A DNA stretch of 64,000 bases from Prinsepia uniflora (Eukaryota; Streptophyta; Magnoliopsida; Rosales; Rosaceae). A model generated the notes under the pieces. It was given only the letters and a program-made list of their open reading frames with translations, ran no database searches and was not told the DNA's origin. This document shows, one piece after another, positions 33,282 to 45,405 of this stretch. Every line of letters begins with the position of its first letter. Position 1 is the first letter of the stretch. Position numbers and translations under genes: made by a program. Location: contig CM064868.1 in NCBI GenBank assembly GCA_032719365.1, positions 74,649,266-74,713,265 of the forward strand, in the 5' to 3' direction.

Positions 33282-36243
33282 TGTAACGACCCGTCCCGAA
33301 TATCGGGATTTAATAATATTTAATGGTGATTTACTAATCTGGGATTAGTTGTGGGATTTCGGACGAATTGTGCAAAATGACCGTTTTGCCCCTAGGCGTG
33401 GGCAAAATGTTGACTTTTATTTCGGATGGTCAAATGGACTTTGACCGATGATCGTGATGTAGTTCGGGACGTCACGAGTTCATAGACAGGTGGCACGTTC
33501 GATTCCGACGTTCGTGGTGAAAGTTATGATGTACGGAAGTTCATGGGCGTTTTCGTAATTTAAACGTAATAAGGGGGAAATGTTGACTTTTTGATCGGGT
33601 GGTCCGATGGCCGAGGACCGAGGACCGTAAGGAAGGTCTCGATGCCCTGAGTTCGTAGACAGGCGGCACGCATCAATCGGAGTCCGTATGACCGAGTTAC
33701 GGGTCAGGATGCGTGAGGGGCATTTTGGTAATTTTCTGCACAAGGGCAGAATTGTAATTTCTCACGGGGTACTGTTTCATTGAACAGCCGTGAAGGTGGA
33801 ATGTTTGTGCGATCGATCCCGTGATTGTTTATCAATTTAATGGCTTAATTGGGCCAGTTTGAGGTGGAATTGCACATGTGATGGTGCTGGCAATCAATCA
33901 CATGAACATGGGCACTGTTTTATCATGTTTCAGGTCAGTGCAGGGAATTTACACAGTGGACTGAGGGGCACTTTAGGATGTTTTTAATGGTTGATTTAGA
34001 TCGATAGAATGGAGAGTGAGTCGAGAGGATGACTCTGAGATTGAGAATGAAAGGAATGGAGTGAGAATGGTGGAGGAATGCTCAAAAACCCGAAACTGGT
34101 TTCTGGGAAAATCAAATTCGAACTTCCAGTTTTAGGCCAGCCCAAGCCTAATTGATGATGGATTGAGCTTCCTGGAACTTCAACGAGTCGAACCAGATCA
34201 AATGGGGCAAGCTTTGGGGCTCCTAGGGCCGTGAACGGACGAGGTGGACGGCCGGAAAACTCAAGCTTGAGTTGTGGTGATTGAGGTAACGTTGTGTTCA
34301 ATTAATCATGCTAATTGGTTCGTGTTAATCCTTATATGCTTCATATGAAGTTAATTTGACAATGGTTGAGGATTGATGGAGTTTTGGTGATTGACCCGTT
34401 TTGGGTGATCACGGGTTGATGGCTTGATTAAGGAATGGTTGTTGTTGATCGATGTCACAGACCTGAAATTCATTGGTTAATGATTGTTGTAGGATCAAGA
34501 ACGGATTGAATTGATGTCGAATTGGGTGTGATTGAACCGGATCCTATCGCGGGTAATCAGACCCGTTTACCAGACAAACGGGTGAAGATGGTGACTGTAG
34601 CAGTCACTGTAGCAGGCGCGTGGCTTTCACGCGCAGCCACTCACGGCGGCGCGTGACGGCGCGTGGGCACGAATCTCGAGGTGAGGTCAACATGACTTTT
34701 GTCCTATACAATGTAACGAACATTTTAGCGTTGGTTTCGTGTCGATCGGATCCCGTTTCAATATTGTTCGGGATGTCCGAAGGTTTTAAATCCAATTTAA
34801 AAATACTTAAAAATTCGGGAAAATTACGGGACTTGAATAGGATGTTAATGATGAGGTTAGTAATCCTCTAATGTGATTTGGACAGGATTGGGAGTCCCGG
34901 TGATAGTGGTGTGGCCCGGGAAGGCATATGGCACGCGTATCGAGGCGTTCGGTTAAACGGTCTGTGAGTGGACATTGGTTTCATAAATTCGATGCATGCA
35001 TAACTGTTTTATGATTGTTATAACTACGATTAAATGATTTACTTTGGATATCGGTGAATTTAAATGGTTTCACGCATTTCGAGGTGATTTACGTATTTTC
35101 ACGTAAACCGAGGTTTTCTGGATTTGCACCGATTTCCATAAATGTGGTTGGATATGATTTCATGAAATGGTTACGAACTTGAATAAAGTAAAATCGGGAC
35201 AGGGGCCCAGTTGAACTATGAAATCGGGCCAGGGGCCCAGTTAACATGTGGATCGGGCCAGGGGCCCAGTTAACTTGTGAAATCGGGCCAGGGGCCCATT
35301 TGATTTCTACATACGATTGCGGGTCGGGCACCCTAAAATGGAATTGAATAAATGTTTTCTGGTTTACATTTTATATATGTTCACATGCTGGAATCAATAA
35401 ATGGTTTTGATGATATTTCGGTTATGGCACGTTTCGCGGTATTTGGGCATGAGACCCGTTTGACGAAACGTAACGATCGGTTCGGATTTTATCTATGTAT
35501 ACCTATATGTTTTGCATGTGGATATCAATAAAATGTATTTAGTACTGCACTGTATAAATCCTTCCATATTATATTGTCTCCTCCGGATGAGGTACCCCGG
35601 AGAGGTCACGGACGTCTAGTACGTCCAGCGTCTATGACGCTAAGCATCGGGGATGCTGTACCCGAACGGGGTTCGGGGATTGAACTCGGAAATTGAGACC
35701 CGAGTGGCACGCGTAGCCTAGTGATTGTGACCTTATTGACGTCAGGGACGTCAGACATCAGGGATGTCGGATTGGAGTGTATAGTGCAGTGGCTAAAAAT
35801 TATGGTTATGGTTTATATTATATGCCTTATGGTTCTTATTACTGGATTTATGAAAGAACTCTTGGATTGACCCTTTGGAATTTGAAACTATGCTTTGATT
35901 TCTGGGCTAAGGCCCGAATGGTTATTTCTCAATAAATATGGATTTATTGGTTTTTGGTGCATGCATATGATTTTACTGAGGGGCATAAATGTCTTATATA
36001 TGTTTTAAGCAGACTTGTTTATTTTCGTCCACTCACAGCTTTTGTTTTTAATGCCCTTCAGGTTGATCCCGGATACGACTGCAGCAGAGACTTGAGCATC
36101 GCACACCTCCTCCATCGATCCTTACGCACTCTGGAAGCCCGTTTGGGCAATAACAATCGGTTATCCCTTGTCTGACGTCTCTTGTCAGACGGGAGCACGT
36201 CACATTCCATGGTAATCCCGAGGGATTGGGATGGGTCGTGTCA
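33282..36243 (+). mobile_element. LTR-family unit B (solo-LTR-like)
   Basis: It begins TGTAACGACCCGTCCC and ends GATGGGTCGTGTCA, 2962 bp, with an exact duplication ATGCA (33277-33281 and 36244-36248). It holds a complete set of family modules: 5' stem TCCCGA/TCGGGA (33294-33308), CACGCG cluster 34613-34672, exon-like block 34886-34963, hairpin arrays 35190-35335 and 35581-35768, stem GTCTGAC/GTCAGAC (36170-36190), and 3' stem AATCCC/GGGATT (36214-36227). It is the best-preserved reference copy in the window. Confidence 0.9.
35581..35768 (+). repeat. Mini-hairpin array (unit B)
   Basis: The hairpins are CTCCGG..CCGGAG (35581-35602), GGACGT-ctagt-ACGTCC (35610-35626), AGCGTC-tat-GACGCT (35627-35641), AGCATC-ggg-GATGCT (35643-35657), GACGTC-agg-GACGTC (35738-35752) and GACATC-agg-GATGTC (35754-35768). 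All stems are perfect six-base pairs. Confidence 0.9.
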
Positions 36244-38397
36244 ATGCATGCCGACTGGGGTCTCAATCACAAGTACTATTCCCAAACCCTGTCCTGGTAT
36301 GACATCCAGATGTCGGACGTCCCTGACATCTAATGTATGCAATCCTGCTCCTGAGTCACTCTACAATTCAGTCGTTCCGTAGAATGACTGTAACGACCCG
36401 TCTTGAATATCGGGATTAAATATTAATTAATTAAGATTACCGTGACTAATCCCTGATTGTTCGAGAGAATACAGACGAACAATGTGAAATGACAGTTTTA
36501 CCCTTAGAATTGGGTAAAATATTGACTTTTGACTCGGATGGTCAAATGCACGAAAACCAATGACCATTACGTAGATCAAGTCGATACGAATCCGTAGACA
36601 GGTGGCACGTTGAAATCGGACGTTCGAAAGAAAAGATACGGGTCACGAAAAGATCGAGGAACTATTGCACAAATTACGAGACGAGTTGACATTTGTCCTT
36701 ATGTGGGCCCATATATTTTGGTCAATCCCAATGGATGAGTGACAAGTGTCACTCATCCATTGCCCAACCCTTTATCATTCATGCATATCTGTAACAAGTG
36801 GATACGTTTAGGGATAAATTGAGAATTAATTATGGATTAGAGAGACTAATCGAGGATTAGTTGAGAATTATCGGACGTTTAGGGATAAATTATGATTTTA
36901 CCCCTGAACGAGGGTAAAAAGTTGATTTTTGACCCGAGAGGTCCAATGCACGTGGATCGAGGACTGTTACGCAAATCAAGTCGATACGAGTTCATAGACA
37001 AGCGGTATATCGAAATCGGACATTCAACGGGAAAGTTACGGGTCAGTGAAGTTCCGAAAAACTATTACACGAATTACGAAACGAGGTGACATTTGTCCTC
37101 ATGTGGGCCCATATATTTGTTTAAGGCCCAATCACTCATCCATTGCACACCTAACACAGGTACATGCATCTCTCCCCTTTTCATTTTCATTCGAACAACC
37201 TGAAACCCAAACTACCCAATCCTCTATTTCCCTTACTGGTTTGATTGAGGACCCGTGATAGACTGAGATTGAGGCTGGGAGTAAGTCGGTGAAGGTGAGG
37301 ACGATGGCTGTGCCGCAGTGGGCGGCGGTGGTTTTGAATGTAACCAGTGAAGTTTGGATTTTGGATTTTTAGTTTTGAATGTTTGGGGCTGAATCTAAGC
37401 ATTGGGTTGTGTTTCTGGGATCTGTACGAGCATGGGGAGATGGTTTTGGAAGGAGGATGACGGTGGAGCAGCGGGAACGGGAGACGGAAATCTGGACAAT
37501 AGTTCTTCGAATTAGAGGTAATCATCTAGGCCTATTTTTATGATTTTGAAGTCATGGATCGATTATATAGAATTGGACGTTCGTACTAGACCCAACTGCA
37601 TCGAAATCAGTGGCTGGAGGTGTGTTTTCCGGCTGGGTTAGGCCGCGGGTCGCATAGACCCGGTTGTAGAACCCGACTGAGGTTAGGGATGACTGATGAT
37701 GTCAGCGATGATGTCATCTTGGTGACATCATCATGTTAGACTGACATGTCAGACATGGGCCAATAGGAACTCGACATGTGGCACTATCCAGGTTGTTAGT
37801 GTTGACATCATTGTTGACTTTTCAGCATTGACTTTTGAGTTGACCAGGTGCGTGGGCTTGAATTTCTAGGTGGGCCCAGGGTCATTTAATAGGTTTTGAC
37901 GACCCAATGGTGGTGGTTTCGAGTCGATCGGATATCATTTGGTTGGTCAAATCAAGGTTTTTAGCCTTGGGAAGCGTGTCCGGGGCACGTTGACTTTTCT
38001 GAGAAAGTTGGGGGTTCTTGATATGGACTTATATAGGTTAGTAGTAACCTTTGGGTATGATTTGAACAGGTCCGGATGACTTGGAGAGGTCAGATTGAGC
38101 CGAAGAGGCTTATGGCATGTGTTTCGAGGCGCAACATGCACGATTTGTGAGTTTACTTTGTTTTATGAACTGATGCATGCATAAATGTTTTATATGAGTT
38201 TATGAACATGATTTGAGATGCCATGAGTGCATGTGATTTGATATGAATTGTTGGCCTCTTCGGAGGAAAATGTGTTATTGCACGTATTTCGAGAATTCTT
38301 GTTTTATGCGATACCTTGGGCTTAGGCTAGATTTTATACGTGCTTATGTTATCAAATGATTTGATTGATGAAAGGATTTCGGATTTGAAAGTATGAT

Positions 38398-38700
38398 CTC
38401 GAGCTTGAGACCCATTTGCTTTATGATATCGGGCTCGAGGCCCCGTTGATTTATGATAACGGGTTTGAAGCCTAGTTGATTTATGATATCGGGCTTGAGG
38501 CCCAGTTGATTTATGATATTGGATTTGAAACCTAGTTGATTTGTGGTATCGGGCTTGAGGCCAGTTGATTTATAGTATCGGGCTTGAGGCCCAGTTGATT
38601 GATGCTATTGGGCTTGAGGTCCAGTTGATTTGTGGTATTTGGCTTGAGTACCAGTTATGGTTTATGAAATGAGATTTCGGGTTTGAGACCCTATTGTGAT
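38398..38700 (+). repeat. GGGC-TTGAG-GCCC dyad array (unit D)
   Basis: About nine units of 28-32 bp have the form gatatcGGGCttgagGCCCagttgattt. Several units have mutated arms. They fill the position of the arrays in A1, B, C, E and H. Confidence 0.8.
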
Positions 38701-38829
38701 GTGGATTTGGGCTGAGACCTATGAGATTGAGAATTGAAATGGATTCGAGGAATCCTGGATTTTGATTCGAATATGAGACCTAGTTGAACTATGATTTGAA
38801 AGAAATGAATGTTTTCACACATATATGTA

Positions 38830-38880
38830 CCCCCCCCCTCCCCCCCCCCCCCCCTCCCCCCCCGCGCGCGTGCGCGCGTA
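38830..38880 (+). repeat. Poly-C tract followed by (CG)n
   Basis: About 34 bases of almost pure C with three interrupting T, followed by an alternating GCGCGCG(T)GCGCGCG stretch, lie inside unit D just upstream of the insertion site of unit E. The composition is that of a slippage-prone, G4- or Z-DNA-prone microsatellite. Confidence 0.85.
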
Positions 38881-38963
38881 TGAAAAGTCTCCTCCAAATG
38901 TAGTCGATCTTGGAGTGCCACGATCCACTGCTTGGGATGAGTGACTCCGAAGGGGAGCACATG

Positions 38964-41552
38964 TGTAATGAACTGTCCCTAATTTTAGGGATTAATTTTA
39001 AGACTAATTATGGATTAGTAGGGTTAATCGGGGATTAGTCGAAGATTATCGGACGTTCATGACGAAATTACGATTTTGCCCCTGAACGAGGATGAAAGTT
39101 AACTTTTAACCCGGGAGGTCCGATACCCGAGGGCCGAGGACTGTTACGTAGATCGGGTTGATACGACTCCGTAAACAGGCGGCACGTCGAAATCGGACAT
39201 TCGACGGGAAAGATATGATTCACGGAAGTTCCAAGGAACTATTGAACGAATTACGAGACAAGTGGACTTTTGCCCTCAGTGGGCCCAGATATTTAGTTTA
39301 GGCCCAATGGATGAGTGAAAAGTGTCACCCATCCATTGCTCACCTATCACATACATGCATATACATCCCTTTGCTTTTTCATTCGATCGACTATCCAACC
39401 AAACCCGAAAGGCCCAAAATCAACCCCTCCCCTTTTGAATCTATGTGAGGCCAAGAGAGTGAGGTGAGGGTGTGTTGATGATGGCTGGTCGAGGAAAGAA
39501 CTTCCGTGGACGGCGGTGGAGCCCTGGGAAGAGGTATAACTCGATAACCCCGTTATGTTCAAAATTTCATATTTTGTGATTTGGACGTTAGGGGCTGTTT
39601 TTGATGATTGGGGAAGGTTTGTTGGGTTAGTATGAACTTCTAGGGAATGGTTTGGATGGTGGATGGTGGTCGAACATCCCAGGGGAATGGCTGGAAGTTT
39701 GGATCGTGAGGGTACGATTTGAACGGGTAGGTTCTAGGTGGTTTTTCTTGGTTCTAATTGTACGGATAGGTTGTTAAGGGAAGGACAAAGAGGTTGGAAT
39801 TGAATGGATGGAAAATGGATCAAAAATGAAAGAGAAAAGGGCCTGAATCGGTCATGCCATTTCGGCTGGACCACCGCGCAGAGAACCGGTTCGGACTGGT
39901 ATGTCGCAAGGTTGAAGGAAACTATTCACCGGCACGTGGGCTTCACGTGTAGCACCTTTGGGTGGCGTGTGGAGGCTCGTGGGGATGTTTTTGGGAATGT
40001 TTTCAACATGTGAAATCATCCTTTCAATGTAACGAACATTTTGGGACTGGTTTCACGTCGATCGGACATCGTTTCGATATAGTTCGGGATGTCCGAAGAT
40101 TTAGGATCGAGTTTAAAATATGATCAAAATCCCTTAAAATTAGGGGGCTTTTATGAGGGGTTATTAAGGTAGTTAGTAACCCTCTAGTATGATTTGGACA
40201 AGTTTGGGTACCCCGAAAACGGTGATTAGCCCGGGAGAGGCGTTTGGCTCGTGTATCGAGGCGCATCATTGAGGGTCTGTGAGTGGACCTTATTTTCTAA
40301 ATTGATGCATGCATAAATGTTTTATATGAGTTTAAATACATGCTTTGAGATGCCTTGAGTGCATTTGATTGTGGTAGTTAGTATTTACTTATTTGTACGT
40401 ATTTCGAAGTTTTTGATTTTATACGGTGCTTATACATGCTATGTTTTCTATGATGATTTGATGAAAGGTTTTGGATTTAGAAATATGGAATTGGGCATGA
40501 GACCCATTTGATTGGAAACCATCGGACTTGGAGTCCATTTGACTTAATGAGATATCGGGCTAGAGGCCCATTTGGCTTATATGATCGGGCCGAGGGCCCC
40601 GTTGGTTTACGAATTCGAGCTTAAGGCCCAGTTGGTTATGATATCGGGCATGAGGCCCAGTTATGGTTTATAAACATGATTTCGGGTCAGGGACCCATAT
40701 TTGGATTTGTGATGGTTTTATAGAAAACCCGGGCGTAGCCCTTTGAATGATTTGAAACGGTTTTCGGTATACCATCCTCATGAACGAATACCCTCCAGAC
40801 GTCTCGTAGTATCCTGGAGTGGCGGGTTGTATCCTTCAGAAGTCTTGTAGTATCCTGGAGTAGTCATGGGGGATTCCCTGCGAAGGGTCATTGCACGGAG
40901 CGACCGGTCCGTATAGTTACTCAGGAGCAGGATTGCCAGAGGTTAAAACCTCCCCCCTAGGAAGGGTCATTGATCTGCAGGTCATTGACCTGGGTGGACC
41001 CTGGGGAGACTTGGGATTTGAGACCCCGGGTAGCACGCGTAGCTTGGAACCATGACAGTGGTGTTATTGTGACATCTGGGATGTCAGGAATCATGGATGC
41101 CGAAGATTGGTTTTGGGTTGTGACCCATGTGTATTTGTTTTGGGCTGAGACCCACATGTATCAGATTTGGGCTGAGTTTCCCTATGGTTTGAATTACTGT
41201 TTTGGGCGGAGTACCACATAGTTTTGGGCAATGACCCACATACTTTGGTTTTACGATTTTGGGCTAAGGTCCTAATGGTTTAATTATTGATAAATGGTTT
41301 TCGTATACATGTTTTTTAGTGAAGGGCATAAAAGTCTTTTGATGAAATGTATTTTTATTAAATTATTTATTTCTTCCACTCACAGCTTTCAATGATTATA
41401 ATGCTCTTCAGGTTGATCGCGGATGCGGGCTGGCACACTCTGGACACCCCGGTGGGGCTAAGGTTGGAATTACCCCTTGTCTGACACTTCGTGTTAGACG
41501 GGAGCAGACACGTCCTGTGTTAATCTCGGGGGATTTGGGACGGGTCCTGTCA
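38964..41552 (+). mobile_element. LTR-family unit E (solo-LTR-like), inside D
   Basis: It begins TGTAATGAACTGTCCC and ends GGGACGGGTCCTGTCA, 2589 bp, with exact duplication ACATG (38959-38963 and 41553-41557). The 5' stem is TCCCTAA/TTAGGGA (38976-38991). The exon-like block is 40203-40278, the dyad array lies at about 40490-40700, and the GTCTGAC/GTTAGAC stem is at 41479-41499. Confidence 0.9.
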
Positions 41553-41990
41553 ACATGCCTAGGAGTGAAAGATATGATATAGTCTCGAACAGGGTCTGGA
41601 GACAAGTCCTCCTAGACGTCGTAGATCCTGGGGGTAGACTCGAAGATGAGACCCGAGTAGTACGCGTACTGTAGATATATCGCGACGGGTTATTGATTGG
41701 GCATATGAGATTTTGAGGATGGGTTATATATACGTATATGATGTTTCACCGAGATTGGTTTGGGGTTAAGACCCCGTGTTCTATGATTGGATATGAGACT
41801 TCGTTCTGGTTTCTTTAAAATTGATTTTGGGCTGAGACCTTACAGAGTTAATGGCTTCGTTTGAGAAGCAGTTTTCACCGTGTTCGATTTGAAAAGCATT
41901 TTGTCTTATGTTCGGAAAGTATTTGAAATAAAGTGGTTTTATGATGCATGCATGCTTTTACGTGAAAGGTATAAATGCCTTATTGTGAAA

Positions 41991-44900
41991 TGTCAGGACC
42001 TGTCCCAAATCCCCCGGGATTAACGTGGGACGCGCCTGATCCGGTCTGACACAAAGACCAGGGAAAATTTCGTCTCTAGCCCTCACCAGGGCTTCCAGAG
42101 TATGCCAGGATCCTAGGAGGAGGAGTGTGATGTCTCGATCTCTGCTACAGCCCGCATCCACGATCAACCTGAAGGGCATTAAAACCACGAAAACTGTGAG
42201 TGGACAAAATAATATTTTAATAAAACATTTTCATAATAAGACATTTATACCCTTCACTAAAAGCATATGCATGCATTCAAAAACCATTTATCAAACGTTC
42301 ATAAAACCCTTTGAAAACATTCTCAAAACCTTTCAAGGGTTCATGCCTGGTCCCCATAAACCGTCATGACCCATACAAACCTTTCAAGGGTTCATGCCGG
42401 TCCCCATAAACCGTCATGAACCATAAATCCATTTATGGGTCCCCGACTCGAATTCACAAAACCCGTAAATCAATACATGGGAACTCAGCCCAAATAAAAC
42501 ATAAGTGGGACTCAGCCCAAAACCATTCTCAGTGAAATACCAAAACACAAAATACGGGGTCTTCGCCCCAAACCATTTCCAAAATATCGAATACGGGGTC
42601 TCCGCCCCAAATCACTTTCTAAAACATGGAACACGGGTTCTCCGCCCCCAAATCACTTTCCGTAAATCTCATACGTACGCATACGTATAACTCATCCGCG
42701 ACATTTCCGAGAAGATGCCAACTTGGGGCTCACAGCCCCTAGGGAACACATCCCCGATATATGCCACGATTCATCTATATATACTAGTGTGCACACCACT
42801 CAAGGTCTTACTCCGAGTCTTCACCCAGGAATTTTCCGTCTGGGAGGCTCTATCTCTGGATCTAGTCCGAGCTCTATCTCCGGATCTAGTCCGATCATCT
42901 CTCCGGAATCTGGTCCGGGACCAAATCATAACTTCCACTCTTGGAACGGGATCCCTATGGGGATACCCATTTTGGTATGTGGATCACGACTCTCTAGGTC
43001 GACGTCCGGAGGAGACCATATAAATCATATGACGGGTATCATACATTTTCTCTCTCAAAACACTTTCTTTCTCAAATATATTTCAACTGGACCTCATACC
43101 CGATTCATCTCATTAGGATTCCTCGAATCCGATTCAAATCCATTTTCTCAGGCCTCAGCCTAAATCCACAGTTCAACAGGGTCTCATGCTCGAATTCTCA
43201 TTTCACAAACCGAACTGGGACTCAAGCCCGATGTTACAATCAATTGGGCTTCTAGCCCGATATCACGACTAACTGGGCCCTAAGCCCGAAACTATGAAAC
43301 AACGGGGCCTCAAGCCCGATTTTACAACCAACAGGGCCTCAATCCCGAGATTACCACCAACTGGGACTCAAGCACGGATTCGTAAACCAACGGGACCCTC
43401 GGCTAGATCGTATAACTCAAATGGACCCTTGGTCCGATTCCATATCAAATCAAATGGACTCCAAGTCTGAGAGTTGTAAATCAAATGGGTCTCATGCCCG
43501 ATTTCATATTTCCAAATCCAAAATCCGCTCATCAATTCATCATTGAAAACGCAGTACGCAAAGGTACAACATAAAGCCGAAAACCTCGAAAAACGTGCAA
43601 ATATGTCGATCCTAAGCTATCACAAACAAATGCACTCATGGCATCACAAAAAATATTCTAAAATAATTATAAACATTTATGCATGCATCAATTTCGAAAG
43701 AAAGGTCCACTCACAGACCGTCCGAAGTCGCGCCTCGATATGCGTGCAATAAGTCTCTCCTGAGCCAATTGTAGCCTCTGGGATTCCCGAACCTGTCCAA
43801 ATTAATTTAGAGGGTTACTAACTACTTAAATAACCCCTCACTAAAGCCCCGTAATTTTCTGGAATTTTTAACTATTTTTAAACACTGAACCTAAATCATC
43901 GGACAACCCGAACTATATCGAGATGATGTCTGATCGACTCGAAACCAGTCTCAAAATGTTCGTTACATCGAATAGATGATTTCACATGTTAGAACTTCCC
44001 CCAAAAAATTCCTCACGCACCTACCAAAGGGACTGCGCGTGTGGCTCACGCACCCACTGTAGATCATCTTCAACCTCAGGTTCGGTCCGTCTCTTCAATT
44101 CGGTTCGACTGGACCGACGCGACTGGTCCAAGCCTATATCTCCCTTGTTTTTGAACCGTTTTCTTTGATTTTCATTCCATTATCCTTATTTCATCATTAT
44201 CTACTTGTTTATACGATTAAAACCAAGGAAAAACGTCCAAAACCAACCAGTCCAATTTTGTTCCTCACGACCCAAATTCCAGCCCCTTCCATGGGCTGCT
44301 CAGCCGTCCCCCCGCCGTCCAAACCTCCTCTAATTCATCATACAAACATCACAAACGCACTCCAATCATCCAAAACATCCCCCAACGTCCAATACAAAAA
44401 TTTGAATTTGAAATTACAAAGGAGAGGTCTCGGGTTACCTCTGCGGTGGCCTTCCTCCACCGTCCTGCCGTTGCTGTTCAGTCCTCCTCTCACCCTGTTT
44501 CTCCCCCTCAAATCAGAAACAAGGATTGAAATGGTTTTGGGGTGGGTTTTTAGGTGAGATCGGGTTTGGTTTGATAAAATAAAGAAGATGGTCGATGCAT
44601 GTATGTAGGACGGTGGGCAATGGATGGGTGACACTTGTCACTCATCCATTGGGCCTGCCAAAATATCTGGGCCCCACACTAAAGATAAAACTTAAGCCGT
44701 CTCGTAAAACGCGCAATAGTTCCCTCAAACTTTCATGAACCGTAACTTTTCCGTCGAACGTCCGAATTCGACGTGCCGCCTGTCTACGGATTCGTATCGC
44801 CTTGATCTACTTAACGGTCCCCAGACCTCTGCCATCGGACCTCCTGGGTCAAAATTCAACTATTTGCCCTTTTTCAACCAAATTGCACCTGAACTTCTGA

Positions 44901-45157
44901 AAATCATAACTTCTTTCTAGAATACCGGAATCGGGCGTTCCACCTGTCTATGAACTCGTGACGTCCCGAACTACGTCACAGTCATCGGCCAAAGTCCATT
45001 TGACTACCTGAACGAAAAGTCAATGATTCATCCATTCTAGGGGCAAAATTGTCATTTCGCCCTAAACATATGTTAATCCTTGTCTAATCTCCGATTAGCA
45101 AGGCTAATCCGTCATTAATTATTAATTAATCCCGATAATTCGAGATGGGTCGTTACA
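41991..45157 (-). mobile_element. LTR-family unit F (solo-LTR-like), inside D
   Basis: In reverse orientation it runs from TGTCAGGACCTGTCCC to GATGGGTCGTTACA, 3167 bp, with exact duplication TGAAA (41986-41990 and 45158-45162). The 3' stem is AATCCC/GGGATT (42008-42021) and the 5' stem pairs TCCCGA (45130-45135) with TCGAGA (45140-45145) through one wobble. The dyad array in reverse is at about 43195-43505. Open frames 42723-43163 and 44165-44557 are not conserved in sister copies. Confidence 0.9.
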
Positions 45158-45405
45158 TGAAATGTGTTTTCATTAAATCGTTTATTTTTGTCCACTCACA
45201 GTTTTTATGGTTTTAATACCCTTCTAATTGGTTGCGGATGCGGGCTGTAGCAGAGATCAATACATCACATACAACCACCGATCCTGGTGTACTCTAATGG
45301 ACCCCGAGCGGGTAGACGAGTTATCCTTGGTCTGACATGTGGTATTAGACGGGAGCATGCACGTTCCACGATAATCCAGGGGGATTTGGACGGGTCCTGT
45401 CAATA

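Larger units (their letters stand above)
36790..45402 (+). mobile_element. LTR-family unit D (solo-LTR-like), inside C, containing E and F
   Basis: It begins TGTAACAAGTGGATACG (a diverged head) and ends CGGGTCCTGTCA. The duplication ATATC at 36785-36789 is recovered on the right once unit G is removed (45403-45405 plus 48344-48345). Its own length is about 2.85 kb. It contains the exon-like block 38070-38146 and the GGGC-ttgag-GCCC array 38398-38700. Confidence 0.85.

Noticed and set aside
38398..38700. Regularly spaced dyad repeats as a CRISPR-like array
   Set aside because: Spacers are repeats themselves, the host is a plant, and the array is part of a dispersed LTR family.
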